From UBA2357 sp002344625 (GTDB lineage: Bacteria > Pseudomonadota > Gammaproteobacteria > Burkholderiales > Rhodocyclaceae): a stretch of 64,000 bases of DNA. The translations under genes were made by a program, and so were the position numbers. Below the pieces are notes generated by a model. That model was not told the origin of the DNA and made no database searches. It was given only the letters and a program-made list of their open reading frames with translations. Positions within the stretch are counted from its first letter, which is position 1. Every line of letters begins with the position of its first letter. Below, piece by piece: positions 45,951-54,330 of the stretch. The stretch spans positions 1-64,000 of the forward strand of contig CALKIH010000047.1 of the NCBI GenBank assembly GCA_937995335.1, read 5' to 3'.

Positions 45951-46405
45951 GCCCGGCCGCAGCAATCCTTGATCGGCTGAACGACCCGGCACAGGCCGGC
46001 ATACGCCCCCTGATCACCGGACTCACGCCCGGCTCGCTCGAGCAAGCATCGGGGCGCCTCGGCCTGACCTTCGCGCACGCCGATCTGGCGCAGTGCGGCG
46101 GCAAGGCCGATTTTCTCGACCGCATGGCCGCGGCGCTGTCCTTTCCGGACTGGTTCGGGCACAACTGGGACGCCTTCGCAGATTGCATGAATGACCTCTC
46201 CTGGCGCGACGCACCGGGCCATGTGCTGGTACTCACCCATGCCGACGACTTTCTCCACGCCGACCCCGGCGGCTTCGCCATCGCGATCGACATCCTCGGG
46301 GATGCGGCGGCGGCCTGGGCAGCGGACGCGGTACCACTCTGGGTTTTCGTCGATAACCGAGAGCCCCCCAAGCCAGAACCCGAACCGTTTCCGCCATCCG
46401 CATGA
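45947..46405 (+). CDS. Barstar-family ribonuclease inhibitor
   Basis: A 152-residue cytoplasmic protein with the barstar core FPDWFGHNWDAFADCMNDLSW at about residues 65-85, where the Asp residues plug the barnase active site, preceded by a strand-helix region and a roughly 50-residue N-terminal extension. It starts within the last codon of the RNase gene, as expected for an immunity partner. There is no signal peptide, so it protects against enzyme that fails to be exported. The Pro/Glu-rich tail is unusual but short. Confidence 0.88.
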   Translation: MSPAAAILDRLNDPAQAGIRPLITGLTPGSLEQASGRLGLTFAHADLAQCGGKADFLDRMAAALSFPDWFGHNWDAFADCMNDLSWRDAPGHVLVLTHADDFLHADPGGFAIAIDILGDAAAAWAADAVPLWVFVDNREPPKPEPEPFPPSA

Positions 46406-46453
46406 GCGATCGCAGCCGACTGCCCGCACCTGAACGAGCACGGCCACCCACCC

Positions 46454-46481
46454 CTTGAAATTGCACTGCCCGATCCCACAT
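46454..46481 (+). promoter_or_regulatory. Sigma-32 heat-shock promoter of hsp20
   Basis: CTTGAAA at 46454-46460 is a perfect sigma-32 -35 element. After a 13-base spacer, TCCCACAT (46474-46481) is a good match to the heat-shock -10 CCCCATnT. It lies 50 bases before the Hsp20 ATG, giving a leader of about 40 bases. Confidence 0.72.
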
Positions 46482-46530
46482 TCACAGCAGGGAAGCAGTA
46501 CCGACCCACACGGTGAAAAGGAGAGCAATC

Positions 46531-46950
46531 ATGAGCAGCATCATTCGTCGCGACCCCCTTGAAGACCTGTTCCGCGGCTTTTTCGTACGGCCGGTCGATT
46601 TCGGCGCCAGCACCTCGGGCGAAGCCCCGGAGATGCGGGTCGACGTCAAGGAAAACCCCGACGCCTACCAGGTACATGCCGAACTCCCCGGCATCGGCAA
46701 GGAAGACATCCACGTGCATATCGACGGTCCGGTCGTGTCGATCAGCGCCGAGCGCAAGCAGGAGAAGGCGCTCAAGGAAGGCTCGCGGTTACTGCGCACC
46801 GAGCGCTACTTCGGCAAGGTATCACGCAGCTTCCAGCTCGGACAGGAAGTCGACGAGGCCGCAGCCTCGGCCAGATTCAATGATGGCGTACTCGAGTTGA
46901 ACCTGCCTAAGAAGGCGGCGGCACAAGCCAAGCGGCTGGTCATCGAGTAA
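46531..46950 (+). CDS. Small heat-shock protein, Hsp20/alpha-crystallin family
   Basis: A 139-residue ATP-independent chaperone that holds unfolding proteins. The alpha-crystallin domain spans about 38-130 (MRVDVKENPDAYQVHAELPG to DGVLELNLPKK), ending in the typical strand and KRLVIE tail. An AAGGAG-like site ahead fixes the ATG at 46531 instead of a GTG at 46513. The gene has a heat-shock promoter upstream and a large inverted repeat downstream, consistent with a one-gene unit. Confidence 0.95.
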   Translation: MSSIIRRDPLEDLFRGFFVRPVDFGASTSGEAPEMRVDVKENPDAYQVHAELPGIGKEDIHVHIDGPVVSISAERKQEKALKEGSRLLRTERYFGKVSRSFQLGQEVDEAAASARFNDGVLELNLPKKAAAQAKRLVIE

Positions 46951-46963
46951 GGATGCCCCCTCG

Positions 46964-47004
46964 GCGGTGACGCGGATCATAGGCAAATCAGCCCGCGTCA
47001 CCGC
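46964..47004. terminator. 12-base perfect inverted repeat after hsp20
   Basis: GCGGTGACGCGG (46964-46975) and CCGCGTCACCGC (46993-47004) can pair fully across a 17-base loop, beginning 14 bases after the hsp20 stop. There is no T-run, so it may be a Rho-type or structure-only terminator. It could also be a protein-binding palindrome. Confidence 0.55.
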
Positions 47005-47076
47005 GTTCCGCCGCGGACCCACGGACCCGCGAAGCGCCTTGTGCACGCGGCAAGGTATAACAGCGACAACAAGGCT

Positions 47077-47085
47077 TGATACACT
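47077..47085 (+). promoter_or_regulatory. Possible extended -10 promoter of the beta-helix gene
   Basis: TGaTACACT lies 26 bases before the ATG at 47112. No clear -35 accompanies it. Confidence 0.3.
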
Positions 47086-47111
47086 CACGCGAATCTCGAC
47101 GTGAGGTGTTC

Positions 47112-48314
47112 ATGAAACTCCCGCTGTGGCGCAATGCGCGTACCGAGTCTTCGTGGCGCGGCCATGCCGCCTTCCGAATGTCAATCGGACTCGCATTGTC
47201 CGTTCTGGCGTTTTCCGTCACTGCCGATACCTTGTTGGTCGGGGCGCAGGAGGCGATCACAAGCATCGATCAGGCGGCCGAACTGGCGCAGGATGGTGAC
47301 ACCATCGTGATCATGCCTGGCGAGTATCGCGACGACGTCGCAGTCTGGCGTCAGAAGAAGCTCACCATCATCGGCAACGACCCGCGCCCGACATTGATTG
47401 CCGACGGAAGAACCGCCGAGAACAAGGCGATCTGGGTGATCAGGGACGGAGACTTCACCGTCGAGAACATCGAGTTCCGGGGCGCACGGTCAACCGACGG
47501 CAACGGCGCAGGGATTCGTTTCGAGCGTGGCCGCCTCGAAGTCATCCGCTGTCGCTTCAGCGACAACCAGAATGGCATTCTCACCGGCAACGACGACCGG
47601 GCTCAACTGACGATCACCGACAGCCTGTTCAGCAGTGCCCCGGCACAAACCGACTCGCTCCCTCACCTTCTCTACGCCGGCAAGATTGGCCGGCTGGAGA
47701 TCAGTGGCAGTCGCTTTCACAATGGCCATGTTGGCCACCTGATCAAGTCGCGCGCGCGCGAATCCGTACTCCGCTACAACCTGATCTTCGACGGCGAAGG
47801 CGGCACGGCATCGTACGAACTCGACCTGCCGAACGGGGGCGACGTTCTCCTGGTCGGGAACATCATTGGCCAGAGCCGAGACACCGAGAATCCGGTAGTG
47901 ATTGCTTACGGCGCCGAGGGTGGAGCCTGGCCCGAGAACCGCCTGCGCATGTCACATAACACCCTGCTCAGTGAAAGCCTGATGGGCGGCTGGTTCCTGC
48001 GCGTTTGGCAGGACCGCATCCCGGGCGGCGCAAGCGTATACGGGATCAACAATCTGACGGTGGGTCTGGGCCTGTTCACCCTGGCCGCAAGCGGCGACTT
48101 CAACGGCAATATCCCGCTGCCGCCCGGAGTATTGCGACCCGATGTGCTCGATTTTTCGCTGGATGACGAGTCGCTCCTGCGTGGTTGGGTGGACCCGCTG
48201 CCGGAGGGGGATCCCATGCGTCCGACCGCCGAATTCAGCCTGCCCATCGGAACTCGCCCCCTGCCCGCTCTGGCGGACTGGGTGCCTGGCGCGCGCCAGA
48301 CGAATCTCTATTGA
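47112..48314 (+). CDS. Exported right-handed parallel beta-helix protein
   Basis: A 400-residue protein with a long-n-region signal peptide (hydrophobic IGLALSVLAFSVTA, cleavage after about residue 38). The mature part has repeating short strands typical of pectate-lyase-like beta-helices: DGDTIVIMPGEYRDDV, TIIGNDPRPTLIADG, FTVENIEFRGA, LEVIRCRFSDNQNGI, LTITDSLFSS, LEISGSRFHN. No catalytic residues of a named lyase family stand out, so it may be a carbohydrate-binding or degrading protein. The ATG at 47112 follows a GAGG. It is flanked by hsp20 and argB, with no visible functional link. Confidence 0.78.
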   Translation: MKLPLWRNARTESSWRGHAAFRMSIGLALSVLAFSVTADTLLVGAQEAITSIDQAAELAQDGDTIVIMPGEYRDDVAVWRQKKLTIIGNDPRPTLIADGRTAENKAIWVIRDGDFTVENIEFRGARSTDGNGAGIRFERGRLEVIRCRFSDNQNGILTGNDDRAQLTITDSLFSSAPAQTDSLPHLLYAGKIGRLEISGSRFHNGHVGHLIKSRARESVLRYNLIFDGEGGTASYELDLPNGGDVLLVGNIIGQSRDTENPVVIAYGAEGGAWPENRLRMSHNTLLSESLMGGWFLRVWQDRIPGGASVYGINNLTVGLGLFTLAASGDFNGNIPLPPGVLRPDVLDFSLDDESLLRGWVDPLPEGDPMRPTAEFSLPIGTRPLPALADWVPGARQTNLY

Positions 48315-48343
48315 CGCGGTGCACAAGCGAGCCCACCACAGCC

Positions 48344-48352
48344 TGATAGAAT
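48344..48352 (+). promoter_or_regulatory. Extended -10 promoter of argB
   Basis: TGaTAGAAT lies 26 bases before the argB ATG, within the 64-base gap after the beta-helix gene. Confidence 0.45.
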
Positions 48353-48378
48353 CAACACAATTCAACTGGAAACCCCTC

Positions 48379-49278
48379 ATGAGCACACCTAGCCCCAAAG
48401 AAGTCGCCCCCGCGCTCAAGGCAGAGATCCTTGCCGAGGCACTGCCTTACATCAAACGCTTCTTCGACAAGACCATCGTCATCAAGTACGGCGGCAATGC
48501 GATGACCGATGCCCATCTCAAGGACTGCTTCGCCCGCGACGTGGTTCTACTCAAGCTGGTGGGCCTCAACCCGGTGGTGGTACACGGCGGCGGCCCCCAG
48601 ATCGAGACCCTGCTCACCCGGGTCGGCAAGAAGGGGGAGTTCGTTCAGGGCATGCGCGTGACCGACGCCGAAACCATGGAAGTGGTCGAGATGGTGCTCG
48701 GCGGCCAGGTCAACAAGGAAATCGTCAGCCTCATCAACCAGCACGGCGGCAAGGCGGTGGGCCTCACCGGCAAGGACGCAAGCTTCATCCGCGCCCGCAA
48801 GCTGATGATGCAGAAAAAGGACGCGCCCCCGGGCGACGTGATCGACGTCGGCCAGGTGGGCGAAATCACCACCATCGACCCAAGCCTGATCGCCTTTCTC
48901 GACCAGGGTGACTTCATTCCGGTGATCGCCCCGATCGGCGTCGGGGAAAACGGTGAAAGCTACAACATCAACGCCGATGTCGTGGCAGGCAAGCTGGCCG
49001 AGATCCTCAAGGCCGAAAAGCTGGTGCTGCTCACCAACACCCCCGGGGTGCTCGATCGCGCGGGCAATCTGCTCACCGGTCTGACGCCGCGCGAAATCGA
49101 TGAAATGGTGGCCGACGGCACGCTTTCGGGCGGCATGCTGCCCAAGATCGCCTCGGCCCTCGATGCCGCACGCAGCGGAGTCAAGTCGGTACACGTGATA
49201 GATGGGCGGGTGGAGCACTGCCTGCTGCTCGAAATTCTTACCGATCATGGCGTCGGCACGATGATCAAGAGCAAATAG
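48379..49278 (+). CDS. argB: Acetylglutamate kinase
   Basis: Phosphorylates N-acetylglutamate, the second step of arginine synthesis. The 299-residue amino-acid-kinase-fold protein has IVIKYGGNAM (about 33-42), VVVHGGGPQI (about 66-75), NINADVVAGKLA and the C-terminal GTMIKSK. The N-terminal helix (about 10-28) present here is characteristic of hexameric, arginine-feedback-inhibited forms. The ATG at 48379 is the family start; the frame upstream is a shadow in the beta-helix gene. Confidence 0.96.
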   Translation: MSTPSPKEVAPALKAEILAEALPYIKRFFDKTIVIKYGGNAMTDAHLKDCFARDVVLLKLVGLNPVVVHGGGPQIETLLTRVGKKGEFVQGMRVTDAETMEVVEMVLGGQVNKEIVSLINQHGGKAVGLTGKDASFIRARKLMMQKKDAPPGDVIDVGQVGEITTIDPSLIAFLDQGDFIPVIAPIGVGENGESYNINADVVAGKLAEILKAEKLVLLTNTPGVLDRAGNLLTGLTPREIDEMVADGTLSGGMLPKIASALDAARSGVKSVHVIDGRVEHCLLLEILTDHGVGTMIKSK

Positions 49279-49466
49279 GCGTTACGAGGCGTTTTCCCCC
49301 GCGAGCCGCTAGAACCCGGGGCGCCCGCGCACCGGTTCATGAACATCCGCACGCACCGGCCCCGGCGAATCGCGTGAATGAGGCATTTCATCGCGGTCGA
49401 CCGACCACATTCCCCATTAAACTCGCGACACTCGACGAACCATCCCGTGCCCGAAAGCCAAACGCC

Positions 49467-51068
49467 ATGAACAGCACCCACCTGCTTCACCATCTCATTG
49501 CCGCCTCCGCCGCGCGCACCCCCGATGCAATCGCGCTGACCGCGGGCCAAACGCACCTCAGTTACACCAATCTCGATACGGCGGTGACAGGCTTCGCCGC
49601 GGGCTTGCGCGCACTCGGGCTCGACCGCTCGGAACGCGTGGCGATCTATCTGGACAAGCGCATCGAAACCATCACCGCCTTTTTTGGCGCGACCGCGGCG
49701 GGCGGGGTGTTCGTGCCGGTCAACCCGATCCTGAAAGCCGAGCAGATCGGCTACATTCTGCAGGACTGCAATGTCCGGGTGCTGGTGACCTCGCCAGAAC
49801 GGCTGAGCGCCCTGATGGAAACCCTGGCCCATTGCCATGACCTGCGCCACGTCATCCTGACCGGCGACCCGGCCGAGCTGCCGGCGCTGCCCGGCGCATC
49901 GGTTCATCGCTGGAGCGACGTTTGCGCTGCCTCACCGCTGCAAGGGCATCGCGTCATCGACACCGACATGGCGGCGATTCTCTATACTTCCGGCAGCACC
50001 GGGCGCCCCAAGGGCGTCGTGCTGTCACATCGCAACATGGTCAGCGGCGGCAAGAGTGTCGCGCAATACCTCGGCAACCACGCGGGCGACAGCATACTCG
50101 CCGCCCTGCCGCTATCCTTCGACGCCGGGTTTTCGCAGCTCAGCACCGCCTTTCATGTTGGTGCACGTGTGGTACTGCTCAATTACCTGATGCCGCGCGA
50201 CGTGTTGAAGGCGCTCGAGCACGAGCGCATCACCGGCCTCACCGCGGTACCGCCACTGTGGATTCAGCTGTCACAACTCGCCTGGCCCACCGGCATCACC
50301 GAGCATCTGCGCTACATCGCCAACACTGGCGGCCGGATGCCACTCGAAACGCTCAACAAACTGCGCGCCGCGCTGCCGGCGACCAAACCGTTCCTGATGT
50401 ACGGGCTCACCGAAGCCTTCCGCGCAACCTATCTGCCGCCGGAGCAGGCCGACATTCGACCCGACTCGATCGGCAAGGCCATTCCCAATGCCGAAGTGCT
50501 GGTGCTGCGCGAGGACGGCTCGGCCTGCGCACCCAACGAGCCGGGCGAGCTGGTGCAGCGGGGGGCGCTGGTCGCACTGGGTTACTGGAACGACCCCGAA
50601 AAAACCGCCGAACGCTTCAAGCCGCTGCCGCAGCAGGCCCCCGGTCGCCAGTCAGGCCTGGTACTGCCCGAAATCGCAGTGTTTTCCGGCGACACCGTGC
50701 GCATGGACGACGAAGGCTATCTCTACTTCATCGGCCGGCGCGACGAGATGATGAAGACCTCGGGCTACCGGGTCAGTCCGACCGAAGTCGAAGAGATTCT
50801 GTATGCCACCGGCCTGGTCGGCGAGTGCGTCGCGTTTGGCGTGGCACACGAAACACTCGGACAGGCCATCGTCGTGATCGCAACGCCCCCCGCCGGCGGA
50901 ACGCTCGATAGCGCCGTGCTGCTCGCCGAGTGCCGCACCCGCATGCCTGCGTACATGGTGCCGACCCGCATCGATGTGCGCGAAGGGCCCTTGCCACGCA
51001 ACCCCAACGGCAAGATCGACCGCAAGACCCTGTCGACCGAAACGGCTGCCTCGGCGCTTGATCTGTAA
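49467..51068 (+). CDS. AMP-forming acyl-CoA ligase, exosortase A-associated
   Basis: A 533-residue ANL-superfamily adenylating enzyme, of the type described with exosortase A systems (ligase_PEP_1). The AMP-binding core includes ILYTSGSTGRPKGV at about 171-184, YGLTEAFRAT near 312, and the C-terminal hinge with GRRDEMMKTSGYRVSP and NPNGKIDRK holding the catalytic lysine. It would activate a carboxylate as an adenylate and pass it to CoA or to the ACP encoded about 5.6 kb downstream on the other strand. Its true acid substrate is unknown. Confidence 0.9.
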   Translation: MNSTHLLHHLIAASAARTPDAIALTAGQTHLSYTNLDTAVTGFAAGLRALGLDRSERVAIYLDKRIETITAFFGATAAGGVFVPVNPILKAEQIGYILQDCNVRVLVTSPERLSALMETLAHCHDLRHVILTGDPAELPALPGASVHRWSDVCAASPLQGHRVIDTDMAAILYTSGSTGRPKGVVLSHRNMVSGGKSVAQYLGNHAGDSILAALPLSFDAGFSQLSTAFHVGARVVLLNYLMPRDVLKALEHERITGLTAVPPLWIQLSQLAWPTGITEHLRYIANTGGRMPLETLNKLRAALPATKPFLMYGLTEAFRATYLPPEQADIRPDSIGKAIPNAEVLVLREDGSACAPNEPGELVQRGALVALGYWNDPEKTAERFKPLPQQAPGRQSGLVLPEIAVFSGDTVRMDDEGYLYFIGRRDEMMKTSGYRVSPTEVEEILYATGLVGECVAFGVAHETLGQAIVVIATPPAGGTLDSAVLLAECRTRMPAYMVPTRIDVREGPLPRNPNGKIDRKTLSTETAASALDL

Positions 51069-51153
51069 ACCCGTTTCGCCCACCATCCCGGCTTTTGTGG
51101 CTTGACGTCCTGATTGCACGCACCACGGCAATCGAAAGAACACGGAGAATCCC

Positions 51154-52950
51154 TTGCGAAGTCGCTTTTCAGGCCAATTGAGCGGATCGAACCTGCCGCC
51201 GACTGACACCGAACCTGCCAGTGGTTTCGTCTCGCTACGGTTCGCAGGTGGCTATCTCGCCACCCGCGAACCCATCGAAGTCTTCGAGAATCGGGGCGAA
51301 CTCTGCCTGTGCGTGGGCGAACCACGGTTCCAGAACGCACAGTTGGCTGCGATCGCATCCGAATCCGGTCACGCAGCAGCCTGGCTCGAGGCTTTCCGCC
51401 GCCACGCCCACACCGCGCCGGCCACCGCCTACGGGCGGTTTGCCGTGGTAGTGATCAACCCGGAACAACGCGAAGCCTGGCTCGCGACCGACCGTTTCGG
51501 CACTTGGCCGATCTGCTATGCCGAGCAAGACGGCCGCTTGAGTTTTGCCGACCGGGCCGACGGCGTTCCCGGCAGCGCACGCCCTTTGTCTTCCCAGGCC
51601 ATATTCGACTATCTGTATTTCCACATGATTCCGGCCCCGCGCACCATCTTCGAAGGGGTGAAACGCCTGCAGGCGGGGCATGTGCTCAGATGGGCAAATG
51701 GCGCGGCCGAGTCCATGCCATGGTGGCAGGCGGCTTTCGACGAGACCGGCAAGCCCGACCTCGAGCAGAGCAAACAGCATTTCCTGCAGATCATCCAGGA
51801 CGCAGTCACCCGCGAGGCAAGCGGCCACAGCATCGGCGCCTTCCTGTCCGGCGGCACCGACAGCTCGACCGTCAGCGGCATGCTGTGCAAGACCCTCGGG
51901 CGCCCGGCCCGCTCGTACTCGATCGGATTCGACGCCAGCGGCTACGACGAGATGGAATACGCACGCATCGCCGCCCTGCATTTCGGCGCCGATCATCACG
52001 AGTATTACGTAACCCCCGCCGACCTCCTCGACGGCATTCCAAAGGTTGCCTGCCATTACGACCAACCCTTTGGCAACTCGTCGGCCGTGCCCGCCTGGAT
52101 CTGCGCCGCGCGTGCGCGCCAGGAAGGCGTCGACAAGCTGCTGGCCGGCGACGGCGGCGACGAGCTCTTCGGCGGCAACACCCGCTATGCCAAGCAACGC
52201 GTATTCGGCTGGTACGACGGGATTCCGGGCATATTGCGCAAGAGCGCGCTCGAGCCGCTCCTGAGTCTGCCGGGCATGGATCGCATCCCGCTGATCAAAA
52301 AAGGCGCGAGCTACGTCGAACAGGCGCGCGTCCCCATGCCCGACCGCATGCAGATGTACAACATGCTGCTGCGCCTGGGCATGAACACGCTGTTCGAACC
52401 CTCGTTTCTCGCGCGTGTGGACATCAACTCACCCCTCGTGCAACAGCGTGACACCTGGGCGAGCACACACGCCGACAGCCTCGTAAACCGCATGCTGGCC
52501 TACGACTGGAAGTACACGCTTGCCGACAACGATCTGCCCAAGGTGATCGGGACTACTCAGTTGGCCGGCGTCGATGTAGGTTTTCCGCTCCTGTCTGACG
52601 AGTTGCTCGAGTTTTCGACCACGATCCCGCCCGAATGGAAGCTCAAGGGCCTGACCCTGCGCTGGTTCTTCAAGGAAGCCCTGCGCGGCTTCCTGCCCGA
52701 AGCCATCATCGCCAAGAAGAAGCACGGTTTCGGCCTGCCATTCGGCGTGTGGGCGACTCAGCACGCCGGACTCAAAACACTCGCAAGTGAAGCATTGAAC
52801 GGCTTCGCAAGCCGCGGCATCGTGCGCCCCGCCTTCATCCGCGAGTTGCTCGAGATCCACCTGCCCGCACACCCTGGATACTATGGCGAGATGGTCTGGA
52901 TTCTGATGATGATGGAATTCTGGATGCGGGAGCATGCGGGCAGCGCTTGA
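51154..52950 (+). CDS. Asparagine-synthase-like amidotransferase lacking the glutaminase Cys
   Basis: A 598-residue AsnB-family protein. Its synthetase half has the ATP-pyrophosphatase loop LSGGTDSST (232-238 for SGGTDSS) and downstream GDGGDELFGGNTRY. The N-terminal half resembles a class II glutaminase domain (TDRFGTWPICYAEQDGRLSF) but has no Cys2 or CGI start. Translation appears to begin at TTG 51154, with GGAG six bases ahead, giving MRSRFSGQ; no alternative start restores a cysteine. It probably uses free ammonia or an amine, in the manner of beta-lactam synthetase. Homologues in exosortase loci are tied to EPS and floc formation. Confidence 0.88.
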   Translation: MRSRFSGQLSGSNLPPTDTEPASGFVSLRFAGGYLATREPIEVFENRGELCLCVGEPRFQNAQLAAIASESGHAAAWLEAFRRHAHTAPATAYGRFAVVVINPEQREAWLATDRFGTWPICYAEQDGRLSFADRADGVPGSARPLSSQAIFDYLYFHMIPAPRTIFEGVKRLQAGHVLRWANGAAESMPWWQAAFDETGKPDLEQSKQHFLQIIQDAVTREASGHSIGAFLSGGTDSSTVSGMLCKTLGRPARSYSIGFDASGYDEMEYARIAALHFGADHHEYYVTPADLLDGIPKVACHYDQPFGNSSAVPAWICAARARQEGVDKLLAGDGGDELFGGNTRYAKQRVFGWYDGIPGILRKSALEPLLSLPGMDRIPLIKKGASYVEQARVPMPDRMQMYNMLLRLGMNTLFEPSFLARVDINSPLVQQRDTWASTHADSLVNRMLAYDWKYTLADNDLPKVIGTTQLAGVDVGFPLLSDELLEFSTTIPPEWKLKGLTLRWFFKEALRGFLPEAIIAKKKHGFGLPFGVWATQHAGLKTLASEALNGFASRGIVRPAFIRELLEIHLPAHPGYYGEMVWILMMMEFWMREHAGSA

Positions 52951-53028
52951 ACGCCCTCAGTGCCCGCTACACCCGCATCCGCTTGCCCGGCCAACATCAA
53001 CGCCACACAAGATAAAACCACCGCACCC

Positions 53029-54276
53029 ATGAACACACCCGCATCGCGCCCAACACCCACTCACGCCCCCATGGATCAGTTCGTCATCGCGGATGGCGAA
53101 CTGCAGGTCGGCAACCAGCCATTGTCGCGGCTTGCCGCGCGCGTAGGGCGCACGCCCTTCTACGTGTACGAGCGCGGACTGCTCGACCGGCGCGTCGGCG
53201 AATTGCGGACAGCGCTACCGCCCGAGATCAAGCTCCACTACGCGATGAAGGCCAACCCCATGCCGGCGCTGGTGTGCCACATGGCGCGGCTGGTGGATGG
53301 CATCGACGTGGCCTCGGCGGGCGAATTGCAGGTTGCGCTCGACGCGGGCGCCAATCCGCAGGAAATCAGTTTCGCCGGTCCGGGCAAGACTGACGTCGAA
53401 CTACGTCAGGCCGTCGCCGCGGGCATCCTGATCAACGTCGAATCGTTCCGCGAAGTCCCCGTACTCGCCCGCGCCGCGGCCGAGCTGAGCCTGCCTGCAC
53501 GGGTCGCGGTACGCGTCAACCCCGACTTCGAGCTCAAATCGTCCGGCATGAAAATGGGCGGCGGCCCCAAGCAGTTCGGCGTGGACGCCGAGGAGGTACC
53601 GCAACTCCTGATCGAGATCAGCCGCGCCGGGCTCGCGTTCGAGGGTTTTCATCTTTTCGCCGGTTCGCAGAACCTGCGCCCGGAGGCCATCGTCGAAGCG
53701 CAGCAGAAGAGCTTTGCCCTGGCGCTGCGACTGGCCGAGCACGCACCATCGCCGGTAAAGTTTCTCAACCTTGGCGGCGGGTTCGGCATTCCCTATTTCC
53801 CCGGCGAGTCCCGCCTCGATCTCACCGAGATCGGCATCAATCTCGCAAACATCGTCGCCGAAGCACGGCACAAGCTGCCGCAAGCCGACATCGTCATCGA
53901 ACTCGGCCGCTATTTCGTCGGCGAAGCCGGGTTGTATGTATGCCGCGTGATCGACAAGAAGGTCTCACGCGGCCACACCTATCTGGTCACCGACGGCGGA
54001 TTGCATCACCACCTGTCCGCATCCGGCAACTTCGGCCAAGTCATCCGCAAGAACTACCCGGTCGCGATCGCCAATCGGATGGATGCGACAAACCTCGAAC
54101 CCGCATCGGTGGTCGGCCCGTTGTGCACTCCGCTCGATTTGCTCGGCGACAAGATGAACCTGCCGGCCGCCCAACCGGGTGATCTGGTGGTCGTGTATCA
54201 GTCAGGCGCCTATGGCGCGAGCGCGAGCCCACAAGCGTTCCTGGGGCATCCGCATGTGGCCGAACTCCTGACCTGA
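53029..54276 (+). CDS. PLP-dependent decarboxylase, exosortase A-associated (LysA-like)
   Basis: A 415-residue alanine-racemase-fold (type III) decarboxylase of the dCO2ase_PEP1 group. The PLP lysine is K74 in HYAMKANPMP. The GGGFGIPYF loop and ELGRYFVGEAG bind the cofactor phosphate, and GPLCTPLD supplies the active-site Cys-Asp of the diaminopimelate/ornithine decarboxylase family. Start may be 53029 or the internal ATG at 53071 (MDQFVIADG), which begins at the conserved region. It likely makes an amine for the adjacent AsnB-like enzyme, but substrate is not evident. Confidence 0.9.
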   Translation: MNTPASRPTPTHAPMDQFVIADGELQVGNQPLSRLAARVGRTPFYVYERGLLDRRVGELRTALPPEIKLHYAMKANPMPALVCHMARLVDGIDVASAGELQVALDAGANPQEISFAGPGKTDVELRQAVAAGILINVESFREVPVLARAAAELSLPARVAVRVNPDFELKSSGMKMGGGPKQFGVDAEEVPQLLIEISRAGLAFEGFHLFAGSQNLRPEAIVEAQQKSFALALRLAEHAPSPVKFLNLGGGFGIPYFPGESRLDLTEIGINLANIVAEARHKLPQADIVIELGRYFVGEAGLYVCRVIDKKVSRGHTYLVTDGGLHHHLSASGNFGQVIRKNYPVAIANRMDATNLEPASVVGPLCTPLDLLGDKMNLPAAQPGDLVVVYQSGAYGASASPQAFLGHPHVAELLT

Positions 54277-54303
54277 GTCACCGCCCCGAACCAGCCACCG
54301 TCA

Positions 54304-54330
54304 GGACGCGCCTATGATGCCGGCGCGTCC
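54304..54330. terminator. Hairpin at the convergent gene ends
   Basis: GGACGCGCC (54304-54312) pairs with GGCGCGTCC (54322-54330) across nine bases. It overlaps the 3' end of the minus-strand TPR gene and follows the decarboxylase stop by 27 bases. Without a T-run on either side it is at most a weak bidirectional terminator. Confidence 0.5.
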
